From the NCBI GenBank assembly GCA_029255685.2, contig CM055320.2, positions 39,619,927-39,683,926 of the forward strand: a DNA stretch of 64,000 nucleotides. Direction: 5' to 3'. A program made the translations under genes and the position numbers. The notes beneath the pieces were generated by a model. It searched no databases. It was not told the origin of the DNA and saw only the letters and a program-made list of their open reading frames with translations. Positions within the stretch are counted from its first letter, which is position 1. Every line of letters begins with the position of its first letter. Below are positions 1-10,965 of the stretch, one piece after another. This stretch comes from Silene conica. Taxonomy: Eukaryota > Streptophyta > Magnoliopsida > Caryophyllales > Caryophyllaceae.

Positions 1-1619
1 TTGATCACGATTTGCGCATGTTCCTTTTTAACTTTGGATAAGTTGAATTCTAGATCCATGATTTTTTGCTCGAGGATTTCAACTTCTTCTAGATGAGTTT
101 CATCTACAACAACTGGTGTAGATTTACTCTTTAGAAGTTCATTAGACCTTCTTAGATCTGGGGTTATAGCTTCATTGGCTATAATCTTAGATTCAAGCTC
201 TTTAATGTTGAGTTTTAATTTTGAGATTACGGCTTCATTGGCTGTAACTTTTGACTCAAGAATTTTCTTCTCAGACATTACTTTTTCCAATTTAACATTT
301 GTATCAATGTTAACCTTGGATTTCAGTTTCTTAGCTTTGGCCTTTAGGAGTTGATTTTCCTCAGCAATATCAAGAATCTGTTCTTTCAGCTCGTCTAATT
401 CAAGACTTTGTTCGTGACATTGATCTAGGGTTTGTTCAAAATAATTAATTAAAGCAGACTTAGATAAATTTTTGACTTGACTCTTAAGCTGTAAAAAATT
501 TACCTCTTGGTCTTCATCCTCTGAATCAGATTCTCCGTAGAGACAAAATTGTGATGAGTCATGATCGTCGGAGATTAGATCCAAGCTTACGTTGCTTAGA
601 CACAGGTTAGCAATTTCCTCTTCTTCTGAGTCATCGTCATCTTCGGAATCTAATTCTCCCCAGCAAGATGCGAGCATAACCTTTTTAAATTCAGTCTTGG
701 TCTTATCTCGTTTGGTTTTGTCTTTAATCTTGTCCCAGCTTGGACAGTCCTTGATCATATGCCCTTGATCACCACATTTAAAGCACCCTCGTTTGAAGAA
801 GGTTTGCTTGGAGTCACTCTTTTTCTTGTCGTTTGCTTTATTGTTGGATTTGGTAAATCTCCCTTTGAAGACTGCCTTTTTAAAGCGTCTTGCAAAGAGA
901 ACTGTTTCATCTTCCAGGTCAGGTTCACATTCTCCACTTGTAGAGGCTTGTAGTGCAATATTTTTATTTGTAGAATGATCATTGTCATCTCTATTTAGCA
1001 TGATCTCATGAGCCATTAGAGATCCAATGAGTTCTTGATAAGTTAAGGTCGTGAGATCACGAGCTTCTTCAATTGCGGTGACTTTTGGTTGCCACTTTTT
1101 GGTTAGGCTTCTAAGGACCTTTCTGACTATGTCCTCAGAATCATATTTCCTACCAAGGTTCCGTAGTTCATTAAGTATGCAAGAGAATCGCGCAGACATG
1201 CTATCAATCGATTCATTCTTTTCCATAGTGAAAAGTTCATATCGTTGAATGAGCAAGTCTATGCGATGCTTCTTGACTACGGAAGTACCTTCGTAGGCAA
1301 GTTCTAGGCCATCCCATATTTCTTTAGCTGAGTTACAAGAAGAGAAGCGATCGAATTCAGAAGTAATCATACCGTTTTGGAGTAGACTCATGGCTTTTGA
1401 ATTTTTCTCAGCAATCTTGTAATCAGCTTCCACATAGTCACTTTCTGGTTTCTCATATGTGGTTCCATTTGCAGATGCAACCAATATCTTTTTTGGTCCG
1501 GTTTGAATTATTTTCCAGCATTCCCAGTCACATCCTTTGACGTAGTGGGTCATCATGTTCTTCCACAAGCTATAGTTCTTTCCATCGAAGATAGGACACT
1601 TAAGGTGTTTTGAATCCAT
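1..1619 (-). CDS. Gag region of a Sirevirus-like Ty1/copia polyprotein, partial
   Basis: An open frame starts at the ATG at 1619-1617 and stays open to the window edge (about 539 codons). The product is the Gag part of a copia polyprotein, which forms the virus-like particle that packages element RNA. The first ~230 residues look like the UBN2/DUF4219 Gag domain, starting MDSKHLKCPIFDGKNYSLW. A zinc knuckle (C-X2-C-X4-H-X4-C, CFKCGDQGHMIKDC) lies at about 785-744. An acidic stretch and a long Lys/Glu/Leu-rich probable coiled coil follow. This coiled-coil extension and the long LTR are why I call it Sirevirus-like. I saw no stop or frameshift in the visible part. Protease, integrase and RT would lie beyond position 1. 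The start codon sits ~55 bp inside the primer binding site, as expected. Confidence 0.85.
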   Translation of the reverse strand, partial: MDSKHLKCPIFDGKNYSLWKNMMTHYVKGCDWECWKIIQTGPKKILVASANGTTYEKPESDYVEADYKIAEKNSKAMSLLQNGMITSEFDRFSSCNSAKEIWDGLELAYEGTSVVKKHRIDLLIQRYELFTMEKNESIDSMSARFSCILNELRNLGRKYDSEDIVRKVLRSLTKKWQPKVTAIEEARDLTTLTYQELIGSLMAHEIMLNRDDNDHSTNKNIALQASTSGECEPDLEDETVLFARRFKKAVFKGRFTKSNNKANDKKKSDSKQTFFKRGCFKCGDQGHMIKDCPSWDKIKDKTKRDKTKTEFKKVMLASCWGELDSEDDDDSEEEEIANLCLSNVSLDLISDDHDSSQFCLYGESDSEDEDQEVNFLQLKSQVKNLSKSALINYFEQTLDQCHEQSLELDELKEQILDIAEENQLLKAKAKKLKSKVNIDTNVKLEKVMSEKKILESKVTANEAVISKLKLNIKELESKIIANEAITPDLRRSNELLKSKSTPVVVDETHLEEVEILEQKIMDLEFNLSKVKKEHAQIVI

Positions 1620-1672
1620 TGGAAATCAATAGAAGGATCAATCTCAAGCTGTAAGGCTTTCAAGAGCACGAG

Positions 1673-1684
1673 GCTCTGATACCA
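1673..1684 (-). other. Primer binding site (initiator tRNA-Met type)
   Basis: The minus strand reads TGGTATCAGAGC, the standard plant retrotransposon primer binding site complementary to the 3' end of initiator tRNA-Met. It lies two bases inside the LTR end and ~55 bp before the gag ATG. Confidence 0.85.
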
Positions 1685-1686
1685 AT

Positions 1687-3190
1687 TGAAGAGTCTATTG
1701 ACCTAGATATACTCAAGAAGGGGGGGGGTTGAATTGAGTATGCCAACTTTTTCGTTTCTTCTTCGATGATGATTGTCGAGATGAAATAATAGCAAGTAAT
1801 GAGTAAGAGCAATAAAATAAAGGAGACACGATCTTTTGAAGTGGTTCAGTTTCACAAATCGAAACCTACGTCCACTATTCTCGATTAATAAAATTAGTAC
1901 CTTCTCCGGATTACAATTTTATCAACCCACTCGTATGACTTTGATGTTAGTCACAACTCAATCTAGATACCGTTAAATATCTAGCTACAACAAATACCGT
2001 TAAATATTTGTCTTACAACGAGTACCGCTAAATACTCAAACTATCTTACGTAAATAAGATAAAGTTCTTAATAAATAAATGATGGTCGAATGCTTGAAAA
2101 TCTTCTTCTATGCTTGTAGTCTTGTATACGAAATTTGACAATGTTTACACGAATATCGAGACGCGTGAGAGACTACGTCCGTTTTTTCTTCTCGGTTTGC
2201 GTGAGGCTGCTTGTATTTCGTTGAGATATCTTAGGCGTGTGATGCTTGAATGCTTATATACTAATTTTAGATCTAGGTTGAATCCTAGATAGTTTAGAAA
2301 TATTACTTTATCTAGAATACTAATTCTAGGTAATATTTAAACTTAATCTTATTTGGCTTAGGAAATGATTCTAATAAGATAATATTATGTTAAGATATAA
2401 GATAATATTTCTACAATCCTTTTAGATTTAGGAAATATCTTATATCATTAAAATATAGAATCCTCCTTTGAATCAATTCCTAATTCTTGTCAATAATATA
2501 ATAAATTATATTTAATCAAATCCTAGTCAATCTTTAAGTAGATTAAATAAACAAGTTTATTTATTTAATTAACCATAAAGATAATATGAAACGTATTAGG
2601 GTTCGTAAAAAGAAACGTGTAGCACGCCTCTCTATGCACGATTCCAACGTACATAACACGTTCTTCGAGACATATTTCTCGAAGTGCGTTTCTCTAGGAT
2701 TTGAACTTTGACAATAACGGTTAAAATAAAATCCTTAGCATTTTAGAATTAATATTTACCTCATAAGATAAATACTTTAATTCTTGTTAACTAAAGAATA
2801 TTTCTATTTTAAAACCGTTTATAAGATTACTAGATTAATATATAATAATATATTAATAGCACGCATAAATCTTTACGCTTTGATTTACTTCACGCAAATC
2901 TCATTTCTTCGATAGTTATAGGAATGATCCATAACTTAAAAACTCTTGATATTGTAATGAAGCTTTTTGTCTTGTAAATCTTCAAAAAGACTTGACACTT
3001 GACATGAGCTTGATCATTCTTGCAATCTTCGATTGAATTATACTTTACTAAACTATGATCTTCGCTCTAAAATTAACTGTACACTTAACCGCACGATTAC
3101 ACGCATATGCATATAAAATATAATCACCTAGACTTGTCATTATTAAAACATAAAACAATATATTACTTATATAGAATATATTACTCAACA
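1687..3190 (-). repeat. 5' LTR of the Sirevirus-like element
   Basis: On the minus strand the LTR would start TGTTGAGTAA at 3190 and end GACTCTTCA at 1687, next to the primer binding site (~1.5 kb). The ends form an imperfect TG...CA inverted repeat. The outer boundary is inferred from this repeat and from the abrupt change to LINE coding sequence at 3191. The partner LTR is outside the window, so target duplication and LTR identity cannot be checked. A run of nine G lies at ~1710. No gene is visible inside. Confidence 0.6.
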
Positions 3191-3592
3191 ACCTTTTCTG
3201 CAACTGCCAATATAGTATCAAACTGGTTCAATACATAGAGGAATGGACACATCTAAAAATGGACAGGGGGCTTGCAACACAATGGAGAAGGAGATTAAAG
3301 GGTTCAAAAATGAAGAGAGCCATTCTAAATAGCATTCTCAATGCTATGATATACATGGTGTGGCAACAACGTAACAAAAGTCGTATGGAGAATACCTTGA
3401 TCAGACCAGAACAGCTTGGAAGTATGCTTAGGAAGGAGATTATTCTGTATTTTAGTTGTCTTCGAAAAGGACGGATATCTAGCAGGGATGCTACGTTCCT
3501 AGCTAGGATCTGTCATTCTTGTAATTAAACTTTTTTAGTTTGATTTATACTATTCTTACCACTTACCACTTACCACTTACCAAAAAAAAAAA
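3191..3592 (+). pseudogene. 3' end of a LINE (non-LTR retrotransposon) ORF2
   Basis: An open frame from ~3193 to 3528 encodes the extreme C-terminus of a plant LINE reverse-transcriptase protein. It matches the region after the zf-RVT domain, with residues such as WRRRLKGSKMKRAILNSILN and then MVWQQRNKSRMEN. The frame is already open at the Sirevirus LTR boundary, so the rest of the LINE should lie beyond that insertion or be lost. After the stop come short TTACCAC repeats and a run of 11 A at 3582-3592, which looks like the LINE poly(A) tail. Family assignment rests on protein pattern only. Confidence 0.65.
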
Positions 3593-4085
3593 GAATTAGT
3601 ATCGGAACTCAATAAAAAAACCTTCTATTAAATACCATCAATTAGGTTCATATAAATAAGCTTATAACTTCCCAATATACATATTAGATAAGTTACTACT
3701 CAAATGTTACTTTATTTCGCAATAAAACAACGGATGACTATTTAATACCAATCATGCGATTAATTAACATAGAACGAATGTAAATTCGATTAACGAGTCT
3801 CATATTAAATAAATATACACCTAAAACTAATTATATGAGCCTCACAACATGATTAAAATATGCTAAGACTCTTAACAAGCAAACCCCGAAAGGTTAACTA
3901 TCTTCATACAACAATTTCTACCAACAACTCCTTACAAGCTAATCGACTCGAGACGGATAACCACGCTTCTTATGATGACTTACCTAGCTCCAATATACAT
4001 TTAAAACCATGTATATATACCACCAAACATTACTTAAAACATCCTAAAACAATTGGGAAATAAACACCCAAAACAACCCGTAAAA
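3593..4085. other. AT-rich sequence without recognisable genes
   Basis: This stretch lies between the LINE poly(A) tail and the first sequence shared with Athila-like element B. I see only short chance reading frames and no terminal repeats. It may be older flanking DNA or a decayed piece of copia element D. Confidence 0.5.
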
Positions 4086-4630
4086 CCAAAAAATTTAAAA
4101 ATTCCAAAAAATGCACGTTTATTTTAGCATATAGGTCGAGTCGGAACGAGAGTATTTCAAGGATGATCTCTGCTGTCTTACATGTTTATGCCTTTACCTT
4201 GCCTTGTCAACTTGTTTTAGTATAAGAGTCTTTTGCATATCTACGAGTTTTTGTCAATTTGTATATCTTGAGACTTGACTTATAACTTGGCAACCTACTA
4301 TACATTCTGAGTTTTAGACCTTTATTCCTGGTTTCATTCTTAAACCAGTTGTCTAGGAGGTGAGTAGTACTCCCCTTGGAACATGTTACATCAATATGCA
4401 TAAACATGAACTTGAATTGCTATATACTTGTTTTACTATCTCGTTTTGTGAATCTTGATACGTGCATTTGGGATCCCTTTTCTCATATTTACCCATAAGC
4501 TTCACATAGCCAAAATTGCCTTTTTATTCCCCCAAAACTACATCCCATACTCAGCCTACCCTTCCAAGCTAGTATTTGTGGTCCTTGGTTTATTTTGAGG
4601 TATCTTGGTTTGTATGTTATCTTGAGCAAA

Positions 4631-4661
<31 letters not shown>

Positions 4662-5402
4662 AAAGAAAAAGAACAGAATAATTCAGAAAAGAAAGAAGGA
4701 AAAGAAAAACGAAAAAAGTCAAAAACATACAGAAGTCAGTCGACCGACCCCCTTAATAGGTCGGCCGACCACCTGACAGCATCAGAATGAAAAAAAAATC
4801 GTTCCAAATTCCCTTTCTTTCATGTGTTATCACTCCTGTACCTCATTCAAAATATTTGGGAGTCCTTTCTTATATTCAATGTGAGAATCGTGCTACAAAA
4901 GAACACTTTCTTAATATCAAAAATTTGTGAAATATGTTGTTGGGAACCGGTTTTACTAGCCTGGCTACTAACCCCACATATCCAAAAAAACATCTTAACC
5001 ACTTTTTACCTTTTACCTCACATATCTTTCATTACCTCAATTGCATGTATCTGGGCCACTTAATGATATTGTTATACAAAGTTGTAGAATTCTTGTTCAT
5101 GTTAGATTGCAGGCATGTTTTCATGGGTCGCAGTTAGGTGAGTGTCTCTACAAAATCACCCTTTGCTTCATGAGTGTCTCGAGCGTACCGCGAGAGTCCA
5201 TGGTATAAAGTCTCTATAGCCTCTAGGTTTGCAAAATTGACGACACCATAACTCGTTTGCATGATTTAAATACTTTCTCATTTTGTACTTGGCATTGGTT
5301 TAGACTAACATGTAAATTTCGCTCTGAGATTGAAATCGTTCCATTAGTTAAGATCGAGTCTATTTCTTGCTTGGGGGCAAGCAAGGTTTGGTTTGGGGAA
5401 TT
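4086..5402 (+). mobile_element. Athila-like element A: 3' internal non-coding region, 5'-truncated
   Basis: From about 4086 the sequence matches the region downstream of gag in element B (23398-24726) almost base for base, so it is the 3' untranslated internal region of a second copy. It contains a GAAA-rich purine tract (4626-4700) and a paired-box module (4738-4770). It ends in a purine-rich polypurine tract (about 5383-5402, GGTTTGGTTTGGGG) next to the LTR. Gag and everything upstream of about 4086 are missing, so A is 5'-truncated. No long open frame is present. Confidence 0.75.
4738..4770 (+). repeat. Paired 12-9-12 box module in the 3' internal region of A
   Basis: Box AGTCGACCGACC, a 9-base spacer (cccttaata), then box GGTCGGCCGACC. 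It is equivalent to 24036-24068 in element B, where the spacer differs (accttcttg). Confidence 0.8.
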
Positions 5403-5674
5403 TGATGCGTGTCTATTTTATGATGTTTTACATCTATTTTTACACGCATTTGGTCGCTCATTTACTATGTTTTAGCCCTTATTTCCCAACAATTGTGCAC
5501 TTTCGTATTTTTATGCACTTTTGCAGATTTGTGCGGAAAAAGGACAATTTTACACCAAACTTATGCCCTCGAGACTTTTGCATAATTAAGGAACGAAGGA
5601 AAGTCAACAGGAATCATTTATCAAGTATCAAAAGTCAAACCCGAGACGAATCAAAGCAATCTTATGCAGTAACG

Positions 5675-5757
5675 GGTCGACCGACCTATTATATGGGTCG
5701 GCCGACCAGTTCTTTGAAGCCCAGAATTCCTGAAGCCCGTAAAGAGGTCGACCGACC
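5675..5757 (+). repeat. Paired-box module plus a single box in LTR A
   Basis: At 5675-5707 a GGTCGACCGACC box, a 9-base spacer (tattatatg) and a GGTCGGCCGACC box form one module. At 5746-5757 there is only one box, where B at the same place (18540-18572) has a full pair. The difference is exactly one 21-base unit. Confidence 0.8.
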
Positions 5758-6272
5758 TCAGCGAAGCCCAGAAGCTTTTCGGAAATAGATTAGAAGTGTT
5801 AGAGTCTTTAGGAAACTCCTATTTTCGGCCCTATATAAACTAATCTTTTGTTTAGGGTTAATCATGAAGCCACAATCTAGGTTTATCATTCAGTTTTCCA
5901 TTCAGTTCTTAATCTAGAAATCTTCTATCACCAAGTTCCTAATTTTAGTTTTCTCTTTAAGTTGTAATCTTTCAATGATTCTCAAGCATTTAATAAAGTT
6001 TGTTCCTTTCTACCTTAATTCCGATTTCCGGTAATTCTCATCTTAATTTCAGTTTTAATATTGTTCTTATAATTATTATTGCATTCGGTTAAGATAGAAT
6101 CCCAAAGCTTTATTATTGCATGCTTAGATTGATGTTCATTATGTTTTCCATGTTTATTCCCGTTTTTATTATTGTTTCAATTACCATGCGTAGCTAAATT
6201 CATATGTTAGGATGTAGGGGATGAATATGCATAGGAAGTGTAAATTCCGAGACTGACCTGTAGCAGAGCCGT

Positions 6273-6346
6273 GGTCGGCCGACTCAAATAATGGGTCGGT
6301 CGACCAAGGCTGTGGTCGGCCGACTAGACTAGCCGGTCGGTCGACC
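6273..6346 (+). repeat. Double paired-box module (four boxes) in LTR A
   Basis: Four 12-base boxes alternate GGTCGGCCGACT and GGTCGGTCGACC, with spacers of 9, 8 and 9 bases. B has the same arrangement at 19035-19108 with partly different spacers. Confidence 0.8.
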
Positions 6347-6389
6347 CACTCGCGTTTGTATTTTGTTTCGTCTTGCTTTGTTGACTATA

Positions 6390-8677
6390 TGTAACACCCC
6401 CATTTATTTAAGGGTCTGTACTAGGACTGCTCAGATAAATAAAGGTGTTACCATCTCGGTTTCCCGAGGCAGTAGATACAAAGGTAAGATAAACAGTACT
6501 TTAATTAAAAATAAACTCATAACATGTTCTTACAACAGTATCCGAAAGTCTCAACAAAATAAATAAAGTAGAACTCATGCTAAACTGACTAAGGTGATCT
6601 AGACTCTAGTCTGGTCCGGATCCAAGCTCTTTCTCCCATAGCTCCCCCTTAGTCTCAGCCACCTGTCAATCTGCTCCCTAATAGTTTGGTTCATCACAGG
6701 TGATCACGAATACACAGGGTCAACCACGAGGTTGAGTAGGGAAAAAGAAATAAATATGCCAACAATATAATAAACTCCGCACCGATCCAACGCCAAATAA
6801 ACTCTGCACCGATCCAACACCATATAAACTCCGCACCGATCCAACACCATATAAACTCCGCACCGATCCAACGCCAAATATACTCCGCACCGATCCAACA
6901 CCAAATCACAAGACCCAATATATTCACATCGTATTATATCACAGTATAACATAGATAACACAATATAACGATCACATGATATTATATCACAAACATGCTT
7001 AATACCAAATAAGAACAGATCACATATCATCATATACCAGTATTTTCCCCTACCTGGAATAGCAGGAAACGCAGATAAATCCGAGGCTTGTTTAGAAATG
7101 TTCCACGCGAAACCCGCTACCTAAACAAATATTATTTAATTAATAAACACCCTAATTCTCTTAATACGTGTACACATTCTATTTATAGAAATTTCCTATA
7201 TTTAGAAAGCTTTCCAACAACCGAGGTTACCCAAAATAGCAACTTTCTAAATATAGTAACTTCTAAAAATAGTAACTTCCAAAATAGATACTTTGGTTTT
7301 GAAATTCAAATTATTCTAAATATACATTAATACCCATATTAAAACTTCCCATAATAACTCCCAAAATAATATCTTTACTATTAATAAAATACTAAAACCA
7401 TAAATAACAATTATATTATTATTATTAATAATAATAATAATAGTAATAATAATAATAATAATAATAACATACTAAAATAAAAATAACACAACTAAAACTA
7501 CCCAAAGCAACACCACGGTTTAGCACCACCACCACACCCGCATACAGCCCTTAAACCTCGCCGACAACCTCCAGCAACCACCCCCATTATGGCTACTACA
7601 CCACGGACCACCACCAGGATGGCCGACTCCCTCCGGCGAGGTGGACCAGGGACTCAAACATCCCTGATTCCTCACCCTTAACCCGTGACATACCTGAGCA
7701 GACCTGCCACGGCCACCACCCTTACCTGCCAAGCCACCCGAGACCACCACCATTAACACCCCTGCCCCTGAACCATCAGACTGTGGTGGTACCACCGCAC
7801 CGACCTCCCCCTAGTCATCGGTGGTACCACCCCCAAACCAATCTGACCAAAACGACAAAAAGGATACTAACACCCCGTTCCCTGCTCCCTTCCAGAACCA
7901 CCGTGAAAACAAACCCCCTGACTACACACGACACCCTCCTGGCCACCACGACAACCACTAGTCTACCCCCTGACTCTCCCTTGACATGTACAATAACCCC
8001 CGACTCCTTCTTTTATCATAAACAGAGACAACAAAAGACAAACACGAACACATATTCTGACAACCATGCCGACACAGCCACTTTTAGACGCCTAAACGAC
8101 GGTGTTAGGGTGGTCAGAGACGACAACCTAAGGTTCATCACAGACCACCGAACATCACATAATGGTATTATGCAATTACGAGACTTGTTCATAAATTAAA
8201 AGTAGTTGTAACAGAGACACGAAATTGAACGCAGGCAACCAAGAAAAAACGCTGTGATGAACATACCCGATTCTTGGCCAAAACGAAACACCTTAGACTA
8301 GGTTGCAACCACCGTGATAAGCTTCCTTCCCTTCTCTGACAAGGCGGCTAGGGTTTGATGTGCTCAGATTTGTATTCGGGTAGGGTTTAGTGTTAGAAAA
8401 ACCAGTCTATATATGACGGCAGGGCTGTGTTTTTAGCTTCCTAGGGTTACACGGGTGGTGGGCTGTTTTGTGTTGGCACACAAAACGAGGCCCAACGCTA
8501 GGGTTGGCGAGTGATCCCAGGTTCGATCCCCACCTAAGGCATATCTAGTACTAAACCATAACATATTCCTACTTGTCAACACAACCCATTGAGCGTAAAA
8601 GTGTTGTTTAACCATCGACATAACATAAGAATAAAATGTAATCTCGTAACAAATAACCCAAGTTTCGGGGTATTACA
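6390..8677 (-). repeat. 3' LTR of the Tekay element
   Basis: About 2.29 kb, TGTAAC at 6390 to TTACA at 8677. It contains a 27 bp tandem repeat (6772-6906), an AAT/TAA microsatellite (about 7420-7466) and a CCA/ACC-rich stretch (about 7510-7800). The last cannot be taken as coding because it is LTR sequence shared with 14007-16285. The minus-strand element reads its 3' LTR here. Confidence 0.92.
6772..6906. repeat. 27 bp minisatellite, five units, in the Tekay 3' LTR
   Basis: Five head-to-tail 27 bp units start AAACTCCGCACCGATCC, each with one to three changes. Because 27 is a multiple of three, the minus strand shows spurious repeated-peptide reading frames. The other LTR has the same five units at 14389-14523. 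Confidence 0.9.
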
Positions 8678-8678
8678 G

Positions 8679-8692
8679 TCTTTCCCCCTTAA
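8679..8692 (-). other. Polypurine tract of the Tekay element
   Basis: On the minus strand a run AAGGGGGAAAG lies just before the 3' LTR. It is the expected primer site for plus-strand DNA synthesis. Confidence 0.75.
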
Positions 8693-8857
8693 AATGAACT
8701 TCGTCCCGAAGTTCGCTCTCACTTAGGTGACAACGCAACCAATTCAAACGAATTTGAAACACGAAATATCACAAAACAATTTCACAAAAACTTACTTAAA
8801 TTACAGAATGTTACATTCCACCCCCCTTAAAGAAAAGTTACGTCCGCGTAACTTACC

Positions 8858-9751
8858 TCAATCGAACAAATGTGGGTAACGCTCCCTCATGGATGTCTCA
8901 GGCTCCCATGTAGCCTCTTCCTGATTATGGTTGGTCCACAGGACTTTTACCAAGGACGTCTCCCCATTGCGAGTCTTCCGTACCTTCTTGTCCAGAATCT
9001 CCTTCGGAGTCTCAACATAAGCCAACTGCTCATCTATCTCAATCACCTCGTGCTGATGCACATGTGATGGATCACTCACATATTTCCTCAACTGAGACAC
9101 ATGGAACACATTATGGACCTTGGATAGGGTTGGAGGTAAAGCTAAGCGATATGCCACCTCTCCAACTCTGTCCAAGATCTCAAACGGTCCAATAAATTTC
9201 TGACTCAGTTTGCCACGCTTGCCGAATCTCATCACACCCTTCATCGGAGATACTTTAAGCAGTAGTTTCTCTCCTGCCTCGAATGAAATCTCACTCCTCT
9301 TCAGATCTGCATAACTCTTCTGCCTATCCTGCGCGGCCCTCATCCTCTGTCGAATAATCTGAACCTGCTCCACCATCTCCTGGATCATATCTGGCCCTAA
9401 GGTCACAACATCTGCTCGATCATCCCAACACATAGGGCTCCGACACTTCCTCCCATACAGAGCCTCGAAAGGGGCCATCCTTATGCTGGCATGGTAGCTG
9501 TTATTATAAGAAAACTCGATCAACCCCAGTCGATCTTCCCAAGATCCTCCGAACTCAAGTACACAAGCCCTCAACATATCCTCAAGGGTCTGAATCGTTC
9601 TCTCAGTCTGACCGTCAGTAGCTGGGTGGAAGGCAGTACTCATCTTCAACTGGGTACCCAAAGCTGCTTGCAACTCCTGCCAAAATCTGGATATAAACCT
9701 CGAGTCTCGATTTGAAACAATATCCTTGGGTACACCATGCAGTTTGACCAC
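8858..9751 (-). pseudogene. Tekay integrase C-terminal half with chromodomain
   Basis: The 297-codon frame continues the integrase from 9755-10408 after one in-frame TAG at 9757-9755. It covers the end of the integrase core ([18 protein letters not shown], then the [17 protein letters not shown] region with the catalytic Glu), the DNA-binding C-terminal domain ([35 protein letters not shown]), and a C-terminal chromodomain-like segment ending [19 protein letters not shown]. In this family the chromodomain guides integration towards particular chromatin. The ATG-less start indicates that this is the tail of a polyprotein, not a separate gene. Confidence 0.9.
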
Positions 9752-9754
9752 ATT

Positions 9755-10408
9755 CTAAACATATGATTTAGCCAACTCGGCTTTACTCCAGGTATTTATC
9801 ATTGGAATAAAGTGGGCTGACTTAGTCAAACGATCCACAATCACCCAAATCATGTTGTTGCCTCTCTGAGTCCGAGGCAACCCCACGATAAAATCCATCG
9901 AAATGTTCTCCCACTTCCACTCTGGCACATCCAACGGCTGGACTTTCCCCTGAGGTCTCTTATGCTCCCCTTTCACTCTCTGACAAGTCAAACACCTCGA
10001 CACAAACTCAGCGACTTCCTTCTTCATGTTAGGCCACCAGAACGTCTTCTTAAGATCTTTATACAGCTTATCACCCCCTGGGTGAACGGAATATGGAGTA
10101 GCATGAGCTTCAGTCGGGATCTTCTTCTTTAGCTCCTCTACATCCGGAACACACCATCGCCCACTGAACCTCAAACTACCGTCGGTATGAATACTGAACT
10201 TGGATGCAGCCTCTCCACTCTCACTCTCAACCATCCCACGCCACTTCTGAATCCTCGCATCACTCTTTTGTAACTCTCGAATCTCTTCATACAACTCAGG
10301 CTCCACTGTCAAATCACTAAGAGCATCCCCTTTCCGGATCATAAAAATTCTCATCTCTCTTAATTCACCATGCAGCCTCAGTAGTGCCTCACTCTCGATC
10401 TGGCACAA
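9755..10408 (-). pseudogene. Tekay integrase N-terminal half
   Basis: Part of the polyprotein in a different frame from the RNase H segment, so a frameshift lies near 10,390-10,408. It holds the zinc-binding H-H-C-C domain (H of SVHPGGDKLYKDLKK, then CLTCQRVK) and the start of the catalytic core (WENISMDFIVGLP with the first Asp, then WVIVDRLTKSAHFIP with the second). It ends at a single TAG at 9757-9755, where the family usually has a codon before NVVKLHG. Integrase would insert element cDNA into the genome; this copy is broken. Confidence 0.9.
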
Positions 10409-10965
10409 CTCAAAGCATGAACTGACTTCCTACTTAGGGCATCAGCTACCACATTCGCCTTGCCCTCGTGGTAGACAATCTGCATATCATAGTCTCCAAT
10501 CAACTCTATCCACCTCCTCTGTCGCATGTTCAACTCCCTCTGGGTGTAGATATACTTCAGGCTTTTATGATCAGAAAACACCTTAAAAGTGGCTCCGTAA
10601 AGGTAATGGCGCCACAATTTAAGTGCAAACACGACTGCGCCCAATTCCAAATCATGAGTTGGATAATTTTCTTCGTAGGTCTTCAACTGGTGAGAAGCAT
10701 ACGCTATCACTCTCCCGTTCTGCATTAGCACACAACCCAACCCATGCTTCGAAGCGTCAGTATAAACTTCGAAGTTTTCACTCCCAAATGGCAAAGCAAG
10801 GATAGGAGCTGTTGTCAGGCGTTCCTTAAGGGTTAGGAATGCCTTCTCACAACTCTCATACCAGACAAAACGGTTCTCTTTCCTCATTAACGACGTCAAC
10901 GGCTTTGCTATCTTTGACAAATCTCCGATAATATCCAGCCAATCCCAGGAAGCTTCGAATCTCAC
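10378..10965 (-). pseudogene. Tekay RT thumb and RNase H segment
   Basis: The RT connection ([15 protein letters not shown]) is followed by RNase [16 protein letters not shown] with the first catalytic Asp, then [18 protein letters not shown] with the Glu, then [11 protein letters not shown] and the closing [10 protein letters not shown]. RNase H degrades the RNA strand of the RNA-DNA hybrid. The frame differs from the preceding RT frame, with a frameshift at about 10,915-10,930, and shifts again before the integrase. Confidence 0.9.

Larger units (their letters stand above)
5403..6389 (+). repeat. 3' LTR of element A, left part (split by the Tekay insertion)
   Basis: It starts TGATGCGTGTC after the polypurine tract and matches the 5' LTR of B. 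A probable promoter TATA box (TATATAAA) lies at 5832-5839. The LTR is interrupted at 6389 by the Tekay element and resumes after the target duplication at 16286. Joined, the two parts (987 + 550 bases) are close to the 1,533 bp of B's 5' LTR, so almost nothing was lost. Paired-box modules lie at 5675-5707 and 6273-6346. Confidence 0.85.

Noticed and set aside
3860-4063. A 67-codon frame in otherwise empty DNA
   Set aside because: Low-complexity composition, no domain, no splice or promoter context.
6694-7033. Two minus-strand frames with repeated WIGAEFIWC or LDRCGVY peptides
   Set aside because: They are read-throughs of the 27 bp minisatellite in a Tekay LTR, and the same frames recur at 14311-14650.
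8490-8530. Good polymerase III B box (GGTTCGATCCC) suggesting a tRNA gene
   Set aside because: No A box at the right distance and no cloverleaf. It is fixed LTR sequence, present again at 16098-16138.
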